Shown: positions 17,358 to 25,965 of the stretch, piece after piece
Position numbering within the stretch: position 1 is the stretch's first letter
How the letters are laid out: the number at the start of each line of letters is the position of its first letter
Origin: Larkinella sp. C7
GTDB lineage: Bacteria > Bacteroidota > Bacteroidia > Cytophagales > Spirosomataceae
Length of the DNA: 64,000 nt
Reading direction: 5' to 3'
NCBI RefSeq assembly: GCF_006149005.1
Contig: NZ_VBSL01000011.1
Coordinates: 124,001 to 188,000 of the forward strand
Made by a program: the position numbers and the translations under genes
The notes under the pieces: generated by a model
What the model was told of the DNA's origin: nothing
Database searches by the model: none
What the model saw: the letters and a program-made list of their open reading frames with translations, nothing else

Positions 17358-18578
17358 TCATGCCGCTTGTCCGTTGGCAGTCGGCATGGTTTTTTCCCGC
17401 CCGGTCTGGTAGAGCCGGTTTTTCGTAATCAAGTCGTTCAATCGCTCGACTGAAGTGGCCGACCGCAGCCCGTCGGCCGGGGTGTTAACCACATAGTCGA
17501 GCAAACGCCCAAGGGTAGACGTCGCCACGTGCATGCGGGTATCCGACGATGCGTAGTAGATAAAAACCGTTCCGTCATCGTCCAGAATCCAGCCGTTGGC
17601 AAAAACGACATTGGACACATCGCCAATGCGCTCCTCGCCTTCGGGGGCGATAAAATACCCCGCCGGTTTGTAAATCACTTTCGTTAGGTCCTCCAAATCC
17701 GTCATAAACAGGTACAGGACGTAACGCAACCCGGCCGCCGTGTTCCGAACGCCGTGGGCCAGGTGCAGCCATCCTTTCGCGGTTTTGATCGGTGCCGGTC
17801 CCTGCCCGTTTTTCACCTCATACACCGTGTGGTAGCGTTTCTCATCCACGATGTATTCCCGGTCGATCACCGGATTTTCCATCGAATCGGTCAGACCAAA
17901 ACCGATGCCTCCGCCGGTTCCAGCTTCGATAAAACCGTCTTGCGGACGGGTGTAGAGCGCGTATTTTCCGTTCACAAATTCCGGGTGCAACACCACATTC
18001 CGTTGCTGTGGTGAAGGCGAGACCAGATCGGGCAGCCGTTCCCAGGTTTTCAGATCCCGCGTCCGGGCCATGCCGCACTGCGCCGATGCCGAGGATTCGT
18101 CGCCTTTCCGGGCCGCCGGATCTTTGCGCTCGGTGCAGAACAGGCCGTAAATCCAGCCGTCTTCGTGTTGCACCAGCCGCATGTCGTAGACGTTGATGTC
18201 CGGTTCGCCGGTTTCGGGCATCGTAATCGGGTAGTCCCAAAACCGGAAGTTGTCGATTCCGTTGGGGCTTTCGGCCACGGCGAAAAACGACTTCCGGTCG
18301 CTGCTTTCGACCCGCACCACCAGCAGATACTTCCCGTCCAGCCGGATGGCTCCGGCGTTAAAGGTTGCATTGATTCCAAACCGCTCCATCAGATAGGGGT
18401 TTGTGGCCGGGTTCAGGTCATACCGCCAGAACAAGGGCGTGTGCCGGGCCGTCAGAACCGGGTACTGGTAGCGGTCGAAGAGGCCGTTGCCGGGTTTGAG
18501 TTTCTCGTTCTGCCGCGAAATCAATTCAAAATGGCCCTCTTCCAAGGTCTCCAATCGTTCCTGAAAGGCAATTTTCAT
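17358..18578 (-). CDS. GH130-family glycoside phosphorylase (mannosyl-glucose phosphorylase type)
   Basis: 406 residues, no signal peptide, so cytoplasmic. The five-bladed propeller family GH130 is recognised from [28 protein letters not shown] (catalytic Asp132, aligning by eye with the general acid of Bacteroides mannosylglucose phosphorylase), [19 protein letters not shown] and [10 protein letters not shown]. The long N-terminal part and [13 protein letters not shown] point to subfamily GH130_1, which cleaves 4-O-beta-mannosyl-glucose with phosphate to mannose-1-phosphate and glucose. It lies downstream of a sodium-solute symporter that may import the disaccharide. A beta-1,4-mannooligosaccharide phosphorylase is the main alternative. 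No mannanase or epimerase is visible beside it. Confidence 0.88.
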   Translation of the reverse strand: MKIAFQERLETLEEGHFELISRQNEKLKPGNGLFDRYQYPVLTARHTPLFWRYDLNPATNPYLMERFGINATFNAGAIRLDGKYLLVVRVESSDRKSFFAVAESPNGIDNFRFWDYPITMPETGEPDINVYDMRLVQHEDGWIYGLFCTERKDPAARKGDESSASAQCGMARTRDLKTWERLPDLVSPSPQQRNVVLHPEFVNGKYALYTRPQDGFIEAGTGGGIGFGLTDSMENPVIDREYIVDEKRYHTVYEVKNGQGPAPIKTAKGWLHLAHGVRNTAAGLRYVLYLFMTDLEDLTKVIYKPAGYFIAPEGEERIGDVSNVVFANGWILDDDGTVFIYYASSDTRMHVATSTLGRLLDYVVNTPADGLRSATSVERLNDLITKNRLYQTGREKTMPTANGQAA

Positions 18579-18923
18579 TGGTTACATTATATGAATTCTT
18601 CTATCGATCCGGCGACGCTGCGCTGTTGCCTGCTTACGGAATAATTTGCCCCGAATGGTCGCGTACCTCACGGCACGCCAGCGCCTGAACTAACCACTCG
18701 ATTTCTACCGACGCTGCGCTGTTACACTCCTACGGGATAATTTGCCCCGAATGGGGCTTAACAGCGCAGCGTCGGTAGATGACAGAACCCAGGTGTTTCC
18801 CGCGTGCCGTGAGGCACGCGACCTCCAAACCGACGCTGTGCTGTTGCATCCCTACGGGATCAAGGGCCGGGTTTTATAACACCTCAATTACAACCATTCG
18901 TCAATGCACCAACTACCTATATT
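18579..18923. repeat. Cluster of REP-like palindromic repeats
   Basis: Three imperfect copies of a unit beginning CGACGCTGCGCTGTT and continuing through TACGGGATAATTTGCCCCG start near 18613, 18709 and 18830; the third diverges after TACGGGAT. The second copy is part of a perfect inverted repeat with 21-base arms (18704-18724 and 18759-18779) enclosing a smaller GCCCC/GGGGC hairpin. A CGTGCC/GGCACG hairpin at 18801-18820 has a partial inverse at 18662-18678. No open reading frame is present. The block separates the symporter and GH130 genes and looks like an array of dispersed extragenic palindromes. Confidence 0.75.
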
Positions 18924-20801
18924 TTAATGCATGAATACCGATGAAATTGCCACCGAAACCGGCTTCAGTTCCTCCGCGCGCAGCTTGTCCCACCACGTTT
19001 TTTTGAGAATTATTGCACAAACCGCCAGGATCGTCAGCGTGACCGACAATTCGGCATACATGCTGACGATCAGATACATCGGCAGCATTGTCAGGCAGCA
19101 TTGGGCCACAACGCCCACCACGACGTTGAACGCATCCAGTTTGAAGTTTTTGTTGGCTTCAAACGACGGATCATCGGCCACGACCAACTCATGAATCGGT
19201 TGCCAGAACCCCCAGGGGCGAACGGTTCTGTAAAAAGACTTCAGCGTTTCAGATTTCGTCGGGGGGGTCAGCAGGGAACCGGCCACGCAACCGGCCAGCG
19301 ACAACCCGAACAACAGCGGAAAATAATACAACTCCAGGGTCTCTTTGAACAGGGCGGGAAAAATCAGCGCCGGAACGATCCCAGCCAGCATGCCCCAGAA
19401 AAAACCGCTGGCGTTAAACCGCCACCAGTGCCATTTCAGCACATTCGCGGCCACGTAGCCGCCGTATAAGGCCGACACGATCCACTGCAGAATGCTGTTG
19501 ACATCCCGGACAAACAAGCCCAGCAGAATGCCAAAACCGGCCACTGCCAGCCCCGACGCGTAATTCATCCGGGCAATCCGCCGGTTCGATGCGTGCGGAT
19601 TGACGTATTTCAGGAAAATATCATTGACGATGTAGGCCTGCGCGGCATTGAGTGTACCGGCAAACGTACCCATGAAAGCCGCCAGCAAACCCGCCAGCAA
19701 TAGCCCCATCAACCCCGCCGGAACGAATTGCAGGATGGCTGCGGGCAGAATTTTCTCAAAATCGATGGCGCCGTTGGCGGCCTGCAGGTTGAGCTGATCA
19801 AAATGCAGCAGGGCCAGAACCGTGAAGCCCATGATCATGGCGTAGCGAACCGGTAGCAGCACGATGGATACAATACCACTCATTTTTGCCGCATCCTGAG
19901 GGGATTTGGTCGACAGCACCTTCTGCATGTCGTAATTGGGGGCCGGGCCGGCCAGACTCGCCAGAATGCCTTTGAATGTCATCATCATGAAGAAAATGCC
20001 AAACAGCGAAAAACCGTCGGATTTGATTTTGGCGTTTACGGCTTCGATCCTCCCCGTCCAGTTCAGATCGTCGAGCTGCCAGCTAAAAAAAGGCGTATAC
20101 CAGCCTTTCGGTACGCTCAACGAACTGACCGCCAGGTTGTCCATCGCAATCGACGCAATGACGAATGCAGCAATGGTCATGATAATATACTTCAGAATGT
20201 CGCCGATGACGATGCTCGTCATGCCGCCCAGAATGGCGTAAAAAACCGCAAACGAAGTAAAAATGATGCCGTAGAAGGGGGCCACGTAAGCCGGTGAAAC
20301 CGTAAAAGGTAGATAGGGCGCTACGGTGGAAATGGGAATAAAGATCTCGACAAACTTGCCCAGCCCGACAAATCCGTAGGCCATGAATCCGAGGCAGCTC
20401 AGCAGGGCGAAAACGACGACAACCGTGTGGGAAGCCGTTACGCCCCGCCCGGAGCCAAAGCGGGTTCCGATCCATTCCGCACCGGTGGCCACGTTTGACC
20501 GGCGCAGCCAGACAGACAGGTACATCATCAGAAAAACCTGGTTGAAAACCGGCCAGAGCCACGGGATCCAGAGGCTCTTCATGCCGTAGACGAACGCCAG
20601 TGCCACCATCCACATGGTGCCCGAAATGTCGAACATATCGGATGCGTTCGACAATCCGAGCATATACCAGGGCAGGGTTTTACCGCCCAGCATGTATGCT
20701 TCCTTATTTTGGGCCGCTCGTTTTTTCAACCCCAATCCCAGCAAAATAACGGCCACCAGGTAGCCGACTATGATGCTGAGATCAAGAGCTGAAAGTTTCA
20801 T
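18924..20801 (-). CDS. Sodium:solute symporter (SSS family), sugar-type
   Basis: 625 residues with about 13-14 membrane segments. The N-terminus LSALDLSIIVGYLVAVILLG and KEAYMLGGKTLPWYMLGLSN match the SSS family (SGLT/PutP fold), and the long C-terminal extension is seen in Bacteroidota sugar symporters. It would carry a sugar or glycoside across the inner membrane with sodium. Position before GH130 and SusCD suggests beta-mannosyl-glucose or a related disaccharide as cargo (inference). A -7 box sits 24 bases upstream of the start codon, and a divergent AraC-type regulator follows across a 268-base AT-rich spacer. Confidence 0.93.
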   Translation of the reverse strand: MKLSALDLSIIVGYLVAVILLGLGLKKRAAQNKEAYMLGGKTLPWYMLGLSNASDMFDISGTMWMVALAFVYGMKSLWIPWLWPVFNQVFLMMYLSVWLRRSNVATGAEWIGTRFGSGRGVTASHTVVVVFALLSCLGFMAYGFVGLGKFVEIFIPISTVAPYLPFTVSPAYVAPFYGIIFTSFAVFYAILGGMTSIVIGDILKYIIMTIAAFVIASIAMDNLAVSSLSVPKGWYTPFFSWQLDDLNWTGRIEAVNAKIKSDGFSLFGIFFMMMTFKGILASLAGPAPNYDMQKVLSTKSPQDAAKMSGIVSIVLLPVRYAMIMGFTVLALLHFDQLNLQAANGAIDFEKILPAAILQFVPAGLMGLLLAGLLAAFMGTFAGTLNAAQAYIVNDIFLKYVNPHASNRRIARMNYASGLAVAGFGILLGLFVRDVNSILQWIVSALYGGYVAANVLKWHWWRFNASGFFWGMLAGIVPALIFPALFKETLELYYFPLLFGLSLAGCVAGSLLTPPTKSETLKSFYRTVRPWGFWQPIHELVVADDPSFEANKNFKLDAFNVVVGVVAQCCLTMLPMYLIVSMYAELSVTLTILAVCAIILKKTWWDKLRAEELKPVSVAISSVFMH

Positions 20802-20825
20802 GAAATAGAGATTGGTTCAATGTTC

Positions 20826-20833
20826 CAAAAGTA
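20826..20833 (-). promoter_or_regulatory. -7 promoter box of the symporter gene
   Basis: The minus strand reads TACTTTTG, an exact TAnnTTTG match, 24 bases before the start codon at 20801. No clear TTTG -33 element is present at the usual spacing, which would fit a promoter that needs an activator. A dyad with arms AGCATT/AATGCT lies upstream at 20868-20889 and could be its operator. Confidence 0.5.
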
Positions 20834-20867
20834 TACGCTTTTTACGACTACACAGTAATACTTTTTT

Positions 20868-20889
20868 AGCATTCTTTTGAACAAATGCT
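20868..20889. promoter_or_regulatory. Candidate operator dyad in symporter/AraC spacer
   Basis: Inverted repeat AGCATT-N10-AATGCT, located 34 bases upstream of the symporter -7 box and between the divergent symporter and AraC-type genes. The position suits an activator site. No second copy was seen, so support is only positional. Confidence 0.3.
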
Positions 20890-21031
20890 ATTATAAAGTG
20901 AATGATAATTCTGCCAATTATCCTGTTTTAGACCAATTACACCTCTATAATACAATTTTTACCAATAAATAGCTAAGTTATTCGTAAACAGATTTGATAC
21001 TATACTCACCCAACGTATGGTACTTTTTGCC

Positions 21032-21039
21032 TATCTTTG
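21032..21039 (+). promoter_or_regulatory. -7 promoter box of the AraC-type regulator gene
   Basis: TATCTTTG is an exact TAnnTTTG match on the plus strand. It overlaps the furthest upstream in-frame Met codon (21037) and therefore supports the downstream ATG at 21070 as the real start, with a short leader of about 25 bases. Confidence 0.5.
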
Positions 21040-21069
21040 TTTCTGTCTTGCCTGTCACCAGCTATTCCG

Positions 21070-21942
21070 ATGAGTGCGATTTACCGGGAAATTACGCCCC
21101 TGACCCAGAATGACTGTTACACGCTTTTTTCACGGATCAAGAAAGATTTCGATTTTCCCCTGCATTCGCACGAGGAGTTTGAACTGAACTTCATTGCCAA
21201 TGGTGCCGGTACGAAACGGATCATCGGTGATCACACCGACGTGATCGAGGACCTGGAACTGGTGCTGGTGGGCAGCAATCTTCCACACGGGTGGTTTAAT
21301 CACCAGGGGCCGAGCCAGGAAGTATATGAGGTAACGATTCAGTTTCACCGTGATTTGTTCGACGAAAAATTGCTCCGGCGTAACCAGCTCAGTTTCATCC
21401 GGGTACTGCTGGAACGGTCGGCCAAAGGCATTGCGTTTTCGCGTGAAACCATTGAGTCGCTGCGCCCCCGCCTTGAAGCCCTGGCTCAGAAAAGCGGTTT
21501 TGACTCGGTGCTGGAACTGCTGTCGATTCTGCACGATCTGTCGATTTCGCGGAACATGCGGACGCTCTCGAACGCGTCGTTCACCAACGATCCGTTGCAT
21601 TTCAACAGCCGCCGGATCGAGAAAGCGTTCGAGTTTATGCAGGCGAATTACGACAAGGACATTTCGCTGGCCGATTTGTCCAAAGTGGTGAACATGCCGG
21701 AAGTGTCGTTCAGCCGGTTTATCAAAAAACGAACCGGGAAGACCTTCATCGATAGCCTGAACGAAATCCGGCTCGGCCACGCATCCCGGCTGTTGATCGA
21801 TACGACCCACACCATCACCGAAATATCCTACAAGTGCGGTTTTAACAATATGTCGTATTTCAACCGTATCTTCCGTCGAAAAAACGGCTGTACCCCCCGC
21901 GAGTTCCGGCAGAATTATTCGGGAATCCGGGTTTTTGTCTAA
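21070..21942 (+). CDS. AraC-family transcriptional regulator with cupin sensor domain
   Basis: 290 residues from the ATG at 21070. The N-terminal cupin-like ligand domain (about 25-110) has LHSHEEFELNFIANGAG, typical of sugar-responsive AraC proteins. The C-terminal pair of helix-turn-helix motifs (about 185-285) reads ISLADLSKVVNMPEVSFSRF and ITEISYKCGFNNMSYFNRIF followed by GCTPREFR, the classic AraC signature. It is divergent from the symporter gene, so it probably activates the symporter/GH130/SusCD genes in response to an intracellular sugar. It could also control the GMC dehydrogenase genes downstream on its own strand. Confidence 0.92.
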   Translation: MSAIYREITPLTQNDCYTLFSRIKKDFDFPLHSHEEFELNFIANGAGTKRIIGDHTDVIEDLELVLVGSNLPHGWFNHQGPSQEVYEVTIQFHRDLFDEKLLRRNQLSFIRVLLERSAKGIAFSRETIESLRPRLEALAQKSGFDSVLELLSILHDLSISRNMRTLSNASFTNDPLHFNSRRIEKAFEFMQANYDKDISLADLSKVVNMPEVSFSRFIKKRTGKTFIDSLNEIRLGHASRLLIDTTHTITEISYKCGFNNMSYFNRIFRRKNGCTPREFRQNYSGIRVFV

Positions 21943-21947
21943 AGGCG

Positions 21948-22105
21948 GTAGCCGGTTTTCGTTTACGGTTTTCGTTGAATGGGAAATGCCTGAAAATAGC
22001 GAGTAAGGAATATTGAACACTGAATAATGAACACCGAACCTCGAACATAGGGGTAAATGGAAAATCAACTACCGAAAACTATAAACCGAATACCGTAAAC
22101 CAAAA
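21948..22105. repeat. Degenerate inverted repeat of short A/T-rich blocks upstream of the first GMC module
   Basis: The region is built of short recurring blocks (GAACAC, TGAATAATGAACACCGAA, AAACCGAATACCGTAAACC). Its ends, GGTTTTCGTTTACGG near 21954 and ATAAACCGAATACCGTAAAC at 22081-22100, are roughly inverted. The right end is nearly the same as the repeat arms at 29611-29634 and 29693-29715 upstream of the second GMC module. Such block-built palindromes are known as intergenic repeats in Cytophagales (recalled, not searched). Confidence 0.55.
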
Positions 22106-22113
22106 ATAACCTC

Positions 22114-22668
22114 GTGGAAAGACGAAAAGCACTTAAAAGTTTGGCGGTGGCCGTGGGCGGACTGGTGAGTATGCCGGCTTGGGCAAACGGCTGGAATTCG
22201 GCGAACCTCCCGTCGGGAGCGTCGTTTCTGGCTCCCCGCGCCGATGCGGTTTTAGCCGAAGTCGTAGAAACCATCCTGCCCGCCACCGACACCCCGGGCG
22301 CAAAAGCCCTGGGCGTTCACACGTTCATCCAGAAAATCGTTACGGATTGCATGGAGCCGTCGGCGCAGGACAGTTTGACCAAAGGACTGATGGCCGTGGA
22401 AGCCCTCGCCCAGAAAACCTACAGCAAATCGTTTGCATCGCTCGATGCCGGTCAGAAAGCCGAGGTGCTGAAAACCATAAGCCAGTCGTCGGACGCCGAC
22501 GAAAAAGGCTTCTTTTCGCTGGTAAAAGGCATGACCATCCGGGGCTACATGACCTCCGAATACGTCATGAACAACATCACCCACTACGAAATGGTACCCG
22601 GCCGGTACCACGGTTGTGTGCCGGTGGTGGCCAAAAACACAACGCCTAAAACGCAACAAAACAAATAG
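22114..22668 (+). CDS. Gluconate 2-dehydrogenase subunit 3-family protein (GMC small subunit)
   Basis: 184 residues from a GTG start. An N-terminal twin-arginine-like signal (ERRKALKSLAVAVGG) suggests export by Tat. The core ADAVLAEVVETILPATDTPGAKALGVHTFI is the diagnostic stretch of the gluconate 2-dehydrogenase subunit 3 family, and the end TIRGYMTSEYVMNNITHYEMVPGRYHGC is also typical. Such small subunits accompany GMC flavoprotein dehydrogenases and carry the folded, signal-less large subunit out of the cytoplasm. The GMC gene starts 13 bases downstream, so the two are co-transcribed and act as a complex in the periplasm. A paralogue is at 29765-30337. Confidence 0.9.
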   Translation: MERRKALKSLAVAVGGLVSMPAWANGWNSANLPSGASFLAPRADAVLAEVVETILPATDTPGAKALGVHTFIQKIVTDCMEPSAQDSLTKGLMAVEALAQKTYSKSFASLDAGQKAEVLKTISQSSDADEKGFFSLVKGMTIRGYMTSEYVMNNITHYEMVPGRYHGCVPVVAKNTTPKTQQNK

Positions 22669-22681
22669 CAGCCCGAACCCT

Positions 22682-24394
22682 ATGGCAAATTTTGCAATCG
22701 ATGCAGTAAAAGCAACCACGTATGACGCCATCGTGATCGGATCAGGGATCAGTGGCGGCTGGGCTGCGAAAGAGTTGACGGAGAAAGGCTTGCGCACACT
22801 GGTGCTGGAACGGGGCCGCGACGTCAAACACGTGGTCGACTACCCCACCACCATGCTCAACACCTGGGAAATGGAACACCGGGGGCAGTTGCCGCTCGGC
22901 ATCCGGAAAGAGAATCCGATTGTGGGCAAATGTTATGCCTTCCACGAAGGATCGGCGCACTTTTTCGTGAAGGATGCGGAACACCCGTATGTGCAGGAAA
23001 AACCGTTCGACTGGATCCGGGGCTATCAGGTAGGCGGCAAATCCCTGCTGTGGGCGCGCCAGACCCAGCGCTGGAGCGACTTCGACTTTCAGGGTCCGGC
23101 CCGCGACGGTTTTGCGGTCGACTGGCCGATTCGGTACGCCGACATCGCGCCCTGGTACAGCCACGTTGAAAAATTCGCCGGTATTACCGGAAATAAAGAC
23201 GGTTTAGCCACCTTGCCCGATGGCGAGTTTCTGCCACCCCACGAGTGGAACTGCGTTGAAAAATATTTTAGCCAGCAGATGGCGGCCAAGTACAAAGACC
23301 GCCCGGTCATCATGGGCCGGGCCGCTCACATCACTAAACCACAGCCGATTCACCTGCAACAGGGCCGGGCACAATGCCAGCACCGGACCATTTGTGAGCG
23401 CGGCTGTCCGTTTGGCGGGTATTTCAGCAGCAACGCGTCGACCCTGCCCTGGGCCGCCAAAACCGGCAAGCTGACGTTGCGACCCCATTCGGTGGTGCAT
23501 TCGATCATTTACGACGAGAAAAAGGGCAAAGCCACCGGCGTACGCGTGATCGACGCAACCACCAAGGAAATGATCGAGTTTTATGCCAGGATCATTTTTG
23601 TGAATGCGGCCGCCCTGAACACAAACTTAGTATTACTGAACTCCACCTCGAACCGGTTTCCGAACGGGCTGGGCAACGACAGTGGCGTATTGGGCAAATA
23701 TGCCGCTTTCCACAACTACCGGGCGGGCATTTCGGGGGAATACGACGGGTATCTGGAATCGACCACCGAAGGCCGACGCCCCAACAGCCCCTACATTCCG
23801 CGATTCAGGAACGTTCACAAACAGGAAACCGACTTCCTGCGGGGTTACGCAGCCGGTTTTTCAGCCAACCGCATTTCCCGGTCGAATCAGGAGGGTTTCG
23901 GTGCCGATCTGAAAACGAACCTGGCCAATCCGACGCTGGGCGGCTGGAGTGTGGGTTCGCACATGATGGGCGAAACCATTCCGAAAGAGAGCAATTACGT
24001 GGCGCTGGACAAAACCCTGAAAGATCCGTTTGGCATTCCGCAGTTGAAAGTGTCGATTGTGTATGACGACAACGACGACAAGATGGTGAAGGATTACCAG
24101 GAGCAGATGATGGAAATGTTCACCGCAGCCGGTTTTAAGAACCTTCGCGTTCGCGACGACAAACGCAATCCGGGACTGGACATTCACGAAATGGGTGGGG
24201 CTCGCATGGGTAAAGACCCCAAGACGTCGATTCTCAACAAGTGGAACCAGATGCACCACGTCAAAAATGTGTTCGTAACCGACGGTGCCTCGATGACGTC
24301 TACCTCAACCCAAAACCCGTCGCTGACCTACATGGCGCTGACGGCCCGGGCGGTGGATTACGCGGTGAAAGAGATGAAGAAGATGAATCTGTAG
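22682..24394 (+). CDS. GMC-family FAD-dependent sugar dehydrogenase with 3Fe-4S-type Cys motif
   Basis: 570 residues from the ATG at 22682, without a signal peptide. The FAD-binding Rossmann motif is IVIGSGISGGWAAKEL (about 17-32), with VLERG following. Cys232, Cys238 and Cys242 form C-x5-C-x3-C (CQHRTICERGC), the pattern that binds a 3Fe-4S cluster in bacterial FAD glucose dehydrogenase. The catalytic C-terminal part has HEMGGARMG and NPSLTYMALTAR, giving the His/Asn pair of GMC enzymes. Expected reaction: oxidation of a sugar or glycoside hydroxyl (C1 or C3), with electrons leaving through the iron-sulfur cluster. No cytochrome c subunit is encoded next to it. It is followed by a long hairpin and a convergent gene. 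Confidence 0.92.
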   Translation: MANFAIDAVKATTYDAIVIGSGISGGWAAKELTEKGLRTLVLERGRDVKHVVDYPTTMLNTWEMEHRGQLPLGIRKENPIVGKCYAFHEGSAHFFVKDAEHPYVQEKPFDWIRGYQVGGKSLLWARQTQRWSDFDFQGPARDGFAVDWPIRYADIAPWYSHVEKFAGITGNKDGLATLPDGEFLPPHEWNCVEKYFSQQMAAKYKDRPVIMGRAAHITKPQPIHLQQGRAQCQHRTICERGCPFGGYFSSNASTLPWAAKTGKLTLRPHSVVHSIIYDEKKGKATGVRVIDATTKEMIEFYARIIFVNAAALNTNLVLLNSTSNRFPNGLGNDSGVLGKYAAFHNYRAGISGEYDGYLESTTEGRRPNSPYIPRFRNVHKQETDFLRGYAAGFSANRISRSNQEGFGADLKTNLANPTLGGWSVGSHMMGETIPKESNYVALDKTLKDPFGIPQLKVSIVYDDNDDKMVKDYQEQMMEMFTAAGFKNLRVRDDKRNPGLDIHEMGGARMGKDPKTSILNKWNQMHHVKNVFVTDGASMTSTSTQNPSLTYMALTARAVDYAVKEMKKMNL

Positions 24395-24406
24395 AATTAA
24401 GTTGTG

Positions 24407-24490
24407 TCGCGGAGATGAGCGGAGAAAAGGGAGTTGAGCGGAGTTTATTTTTTCTCTGCTCAACTCCCTTTTCTCCGCTCATCTCCGCGA
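24407..24490. terminator. Long hairpin between convergent genes (37-bp arms)
   Basis: Left arm 24407-24443 and right arm 24454-24490 pair over 36 of 37 positions with a 10-base loop. The arms repeat blocks such as GAGCGGAG and GGGAGTTGAG. It lies between the GMC stop codon (24394) and the convergent glycosyltransferase stop (24504), so it can end transcription from both sides. Its block structure resembles the hairpin at 7649-7734, suggesting a repeat family rather than a simple terminator. Confidence 0.75.
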
Positions 24491-24503
24491 TATAGCTTTT
24501 TAC

Positions 24504-25691
24504 CTATTTTACGCTCGTTTCCCCGTGGGGCGTGTGCAGAAATTTCTTCCCGGCGGCTTTGATTTTCAGCAGGGAACGCATCATGCGAAAGACCAGCAGC
24601 GGAAAAGTCAGGATATCCCGAATGGAGATTTTCTGCCAGAGGTAACCCGGAATCGAAATCAGGAGGCTAAACAGCAAAGTCCCCAGCATAAAGCCAAAAT
24701 AGCCCCAAACCACGGGGTTACCAATCACCAGGCCAACCAGTGTCCCCACAAACAGGAGGGCGAGAAACAGCACGCGTGGGATGAGCAGCGCCTTCAGCAA
24801 CCCGTTGAAGGCATGCCAGTTTCCCCTCATCAATTGCCGGATGCCGGTGCCGAAATACAGCTTCACAAAGTGAATCTGAGCGGCAATCCAGCGGGTTCGC
24901 TGGCGCTCAAACACCTCCAGATTCTGTACCTTCTCGTCGTAAATCAGGGCCTGTTTCAGGTACGCGATTTCAATGTCTTCGGTCAACAGCAACATTTCCA
25001 GCTCTTTGTCGTAGCCCCCCACCGACCGAATCTGGCCCATGGCCCGCTTCATCGTTTCGGGTTCGAACGCCATGCCTGACCCAATCAGCGATGCCGAGAA
25101 GCCCAGCGCCCGCTGCCCACCCCGAAACAGGTGGTTGTTGACTTCTTCATTCATGGCGTCCAAAACCGCCACGCTGGTATTGGTGTTTTTAGCCACCCGA
25201 TGGCCCTGAACCGCCCGCCAGCCGCAATCGAACGCCTGGTTGATCCGGTGCAGAAAATCGGGTGCCATGTGGTTGTCGGCATCGGAAACGAGCACAATGT
25301 CGTATACCTGTTCCGGAAGAAGTTCGAGGGCTTTTGTCAACGATTTCTGAACCGTCGATTCTTCAAAACTTACCACCAGCACTTTGATTGGAAATTGGGC
25401 GAGTTGCTGCAATGTCTCGGCGCGAAACGAGTCGGCAATCACGAAAAGATCGTAGGAATCGGCGGGATACGTCTGTTGAAGATTGGCCTGGACCGAGTCC
25501 AGAATGACTTTATCCTCCTTGTAGGCGGGTATCAGAACGGCAATTCGGCGGGTGCGAGTGGTGGCTTTGCTTGCGGGTTCGCTGTCGTCTCCGCCAAACC
25601 AGCCTGCCACGGCACAAATTAGAAGATAAAGAATATTAAATCCGAGGTACAGACCGATCGGCAGAAAAATCAGATACCCTACAAAATCCAT
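24504..25691 (-). CDS. Membrane glycosyltransferase family 2 (processive type)
   Basis: 395 residues with an N-terminal membrane helix (about 5-30), a cytoplasmic GT-A domain (about 48-290) and three or four C-terminal helices (about 295-375). The GT2 motifs are VLIPAYKED, VLVSDADNH (DxD-type metal site), LLTEDIEIAYL and QRTRW, the last being the Q-x-x-R-W signature of processive enzymes such as cellulose or hyaluronan synthases. Product is probably a polysaccharide backbone or a lipid-linked glycan; the substrate is unknown. It is the first gene of the exopolysaccharide region and stands alone on the minus strand. Its start codon is 46 bases from a TTATCAGACA motif. Confidence 0.88.
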   Translation of the reverse strand: MDFVGYLIFLPIGLYLGFNILYLLICAVAGWFGGDDSEPASKATTRTRRIAVLIPAYKEDKVILDSVQANLQQTYPADSYDLFVIADSFRAETLQQLAQFPIKVLVVSFEESTVQKSLTKALELLPEQVYDIVLVSDADNHMAPDFLHRINQAFDCGWRAVQGHRVAKNTNTSVAVLDAMNEEVNNHLFRGGQRALGFSASLIGSGMAFEPETMKRAMGQIRSVGGYDKELEMLLLTEDIEIAYLKQALIYDEKVQNLEVFERQRTRWIAAQIHFVKLYFGTGIRQLMRGNWHAFNGLLKALLIPRVLFLALLFVGTLVGLVIGNPVVWGYFGFMLGTLLFSLLISIPGYLWQKISIRDILTFPLLVFRMMRSLLKIKAAGKKFLHTPHGETSVK

Positions 25692-25737
25692 GATCCGGTA
25701 AAATTATCACTGTACAAATCAATTCTGTTTGTCAATT

Positions 25738-25747
25738 TGTCTGATAA
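25738..25747 (-). promoter_or_regulatory. TTATCAGACA motif, copy 1
   Basis: Exact 10-mer on the coding strand of the downstream GT2 gene, 46 bases before its start codon at 25691. Six exact copies occur in the window, all intergenic and all in the exopolysaccharide region. Confidence 0.6.
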
Positions 25748-25965
25748 TTTTCGTTTCACCCAGGATACGGCGTTTTTTTTTACGGCGGTTTTCCTCTTTC
25801 TAACCATCAGATTCATGCCGATCTGACAGCAAATAATATACCATTTAATCAGTTAAGCGTATTATCAACCCAAAGATTTCCAATCGGGCTTGGGTTGCGA
25901 ACTTTTCAGGGGTCTACGTTCAATAAGTAGGACAGAGAAATCAATGTCTGGTAATAAAATACGCG

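Noticed and set aside
18600-18880. Ends of an insertion sequence
   Set aside because: No transposase frame lies between or beside the palindromes, and the units form an array rather than one inverted terminal pair.
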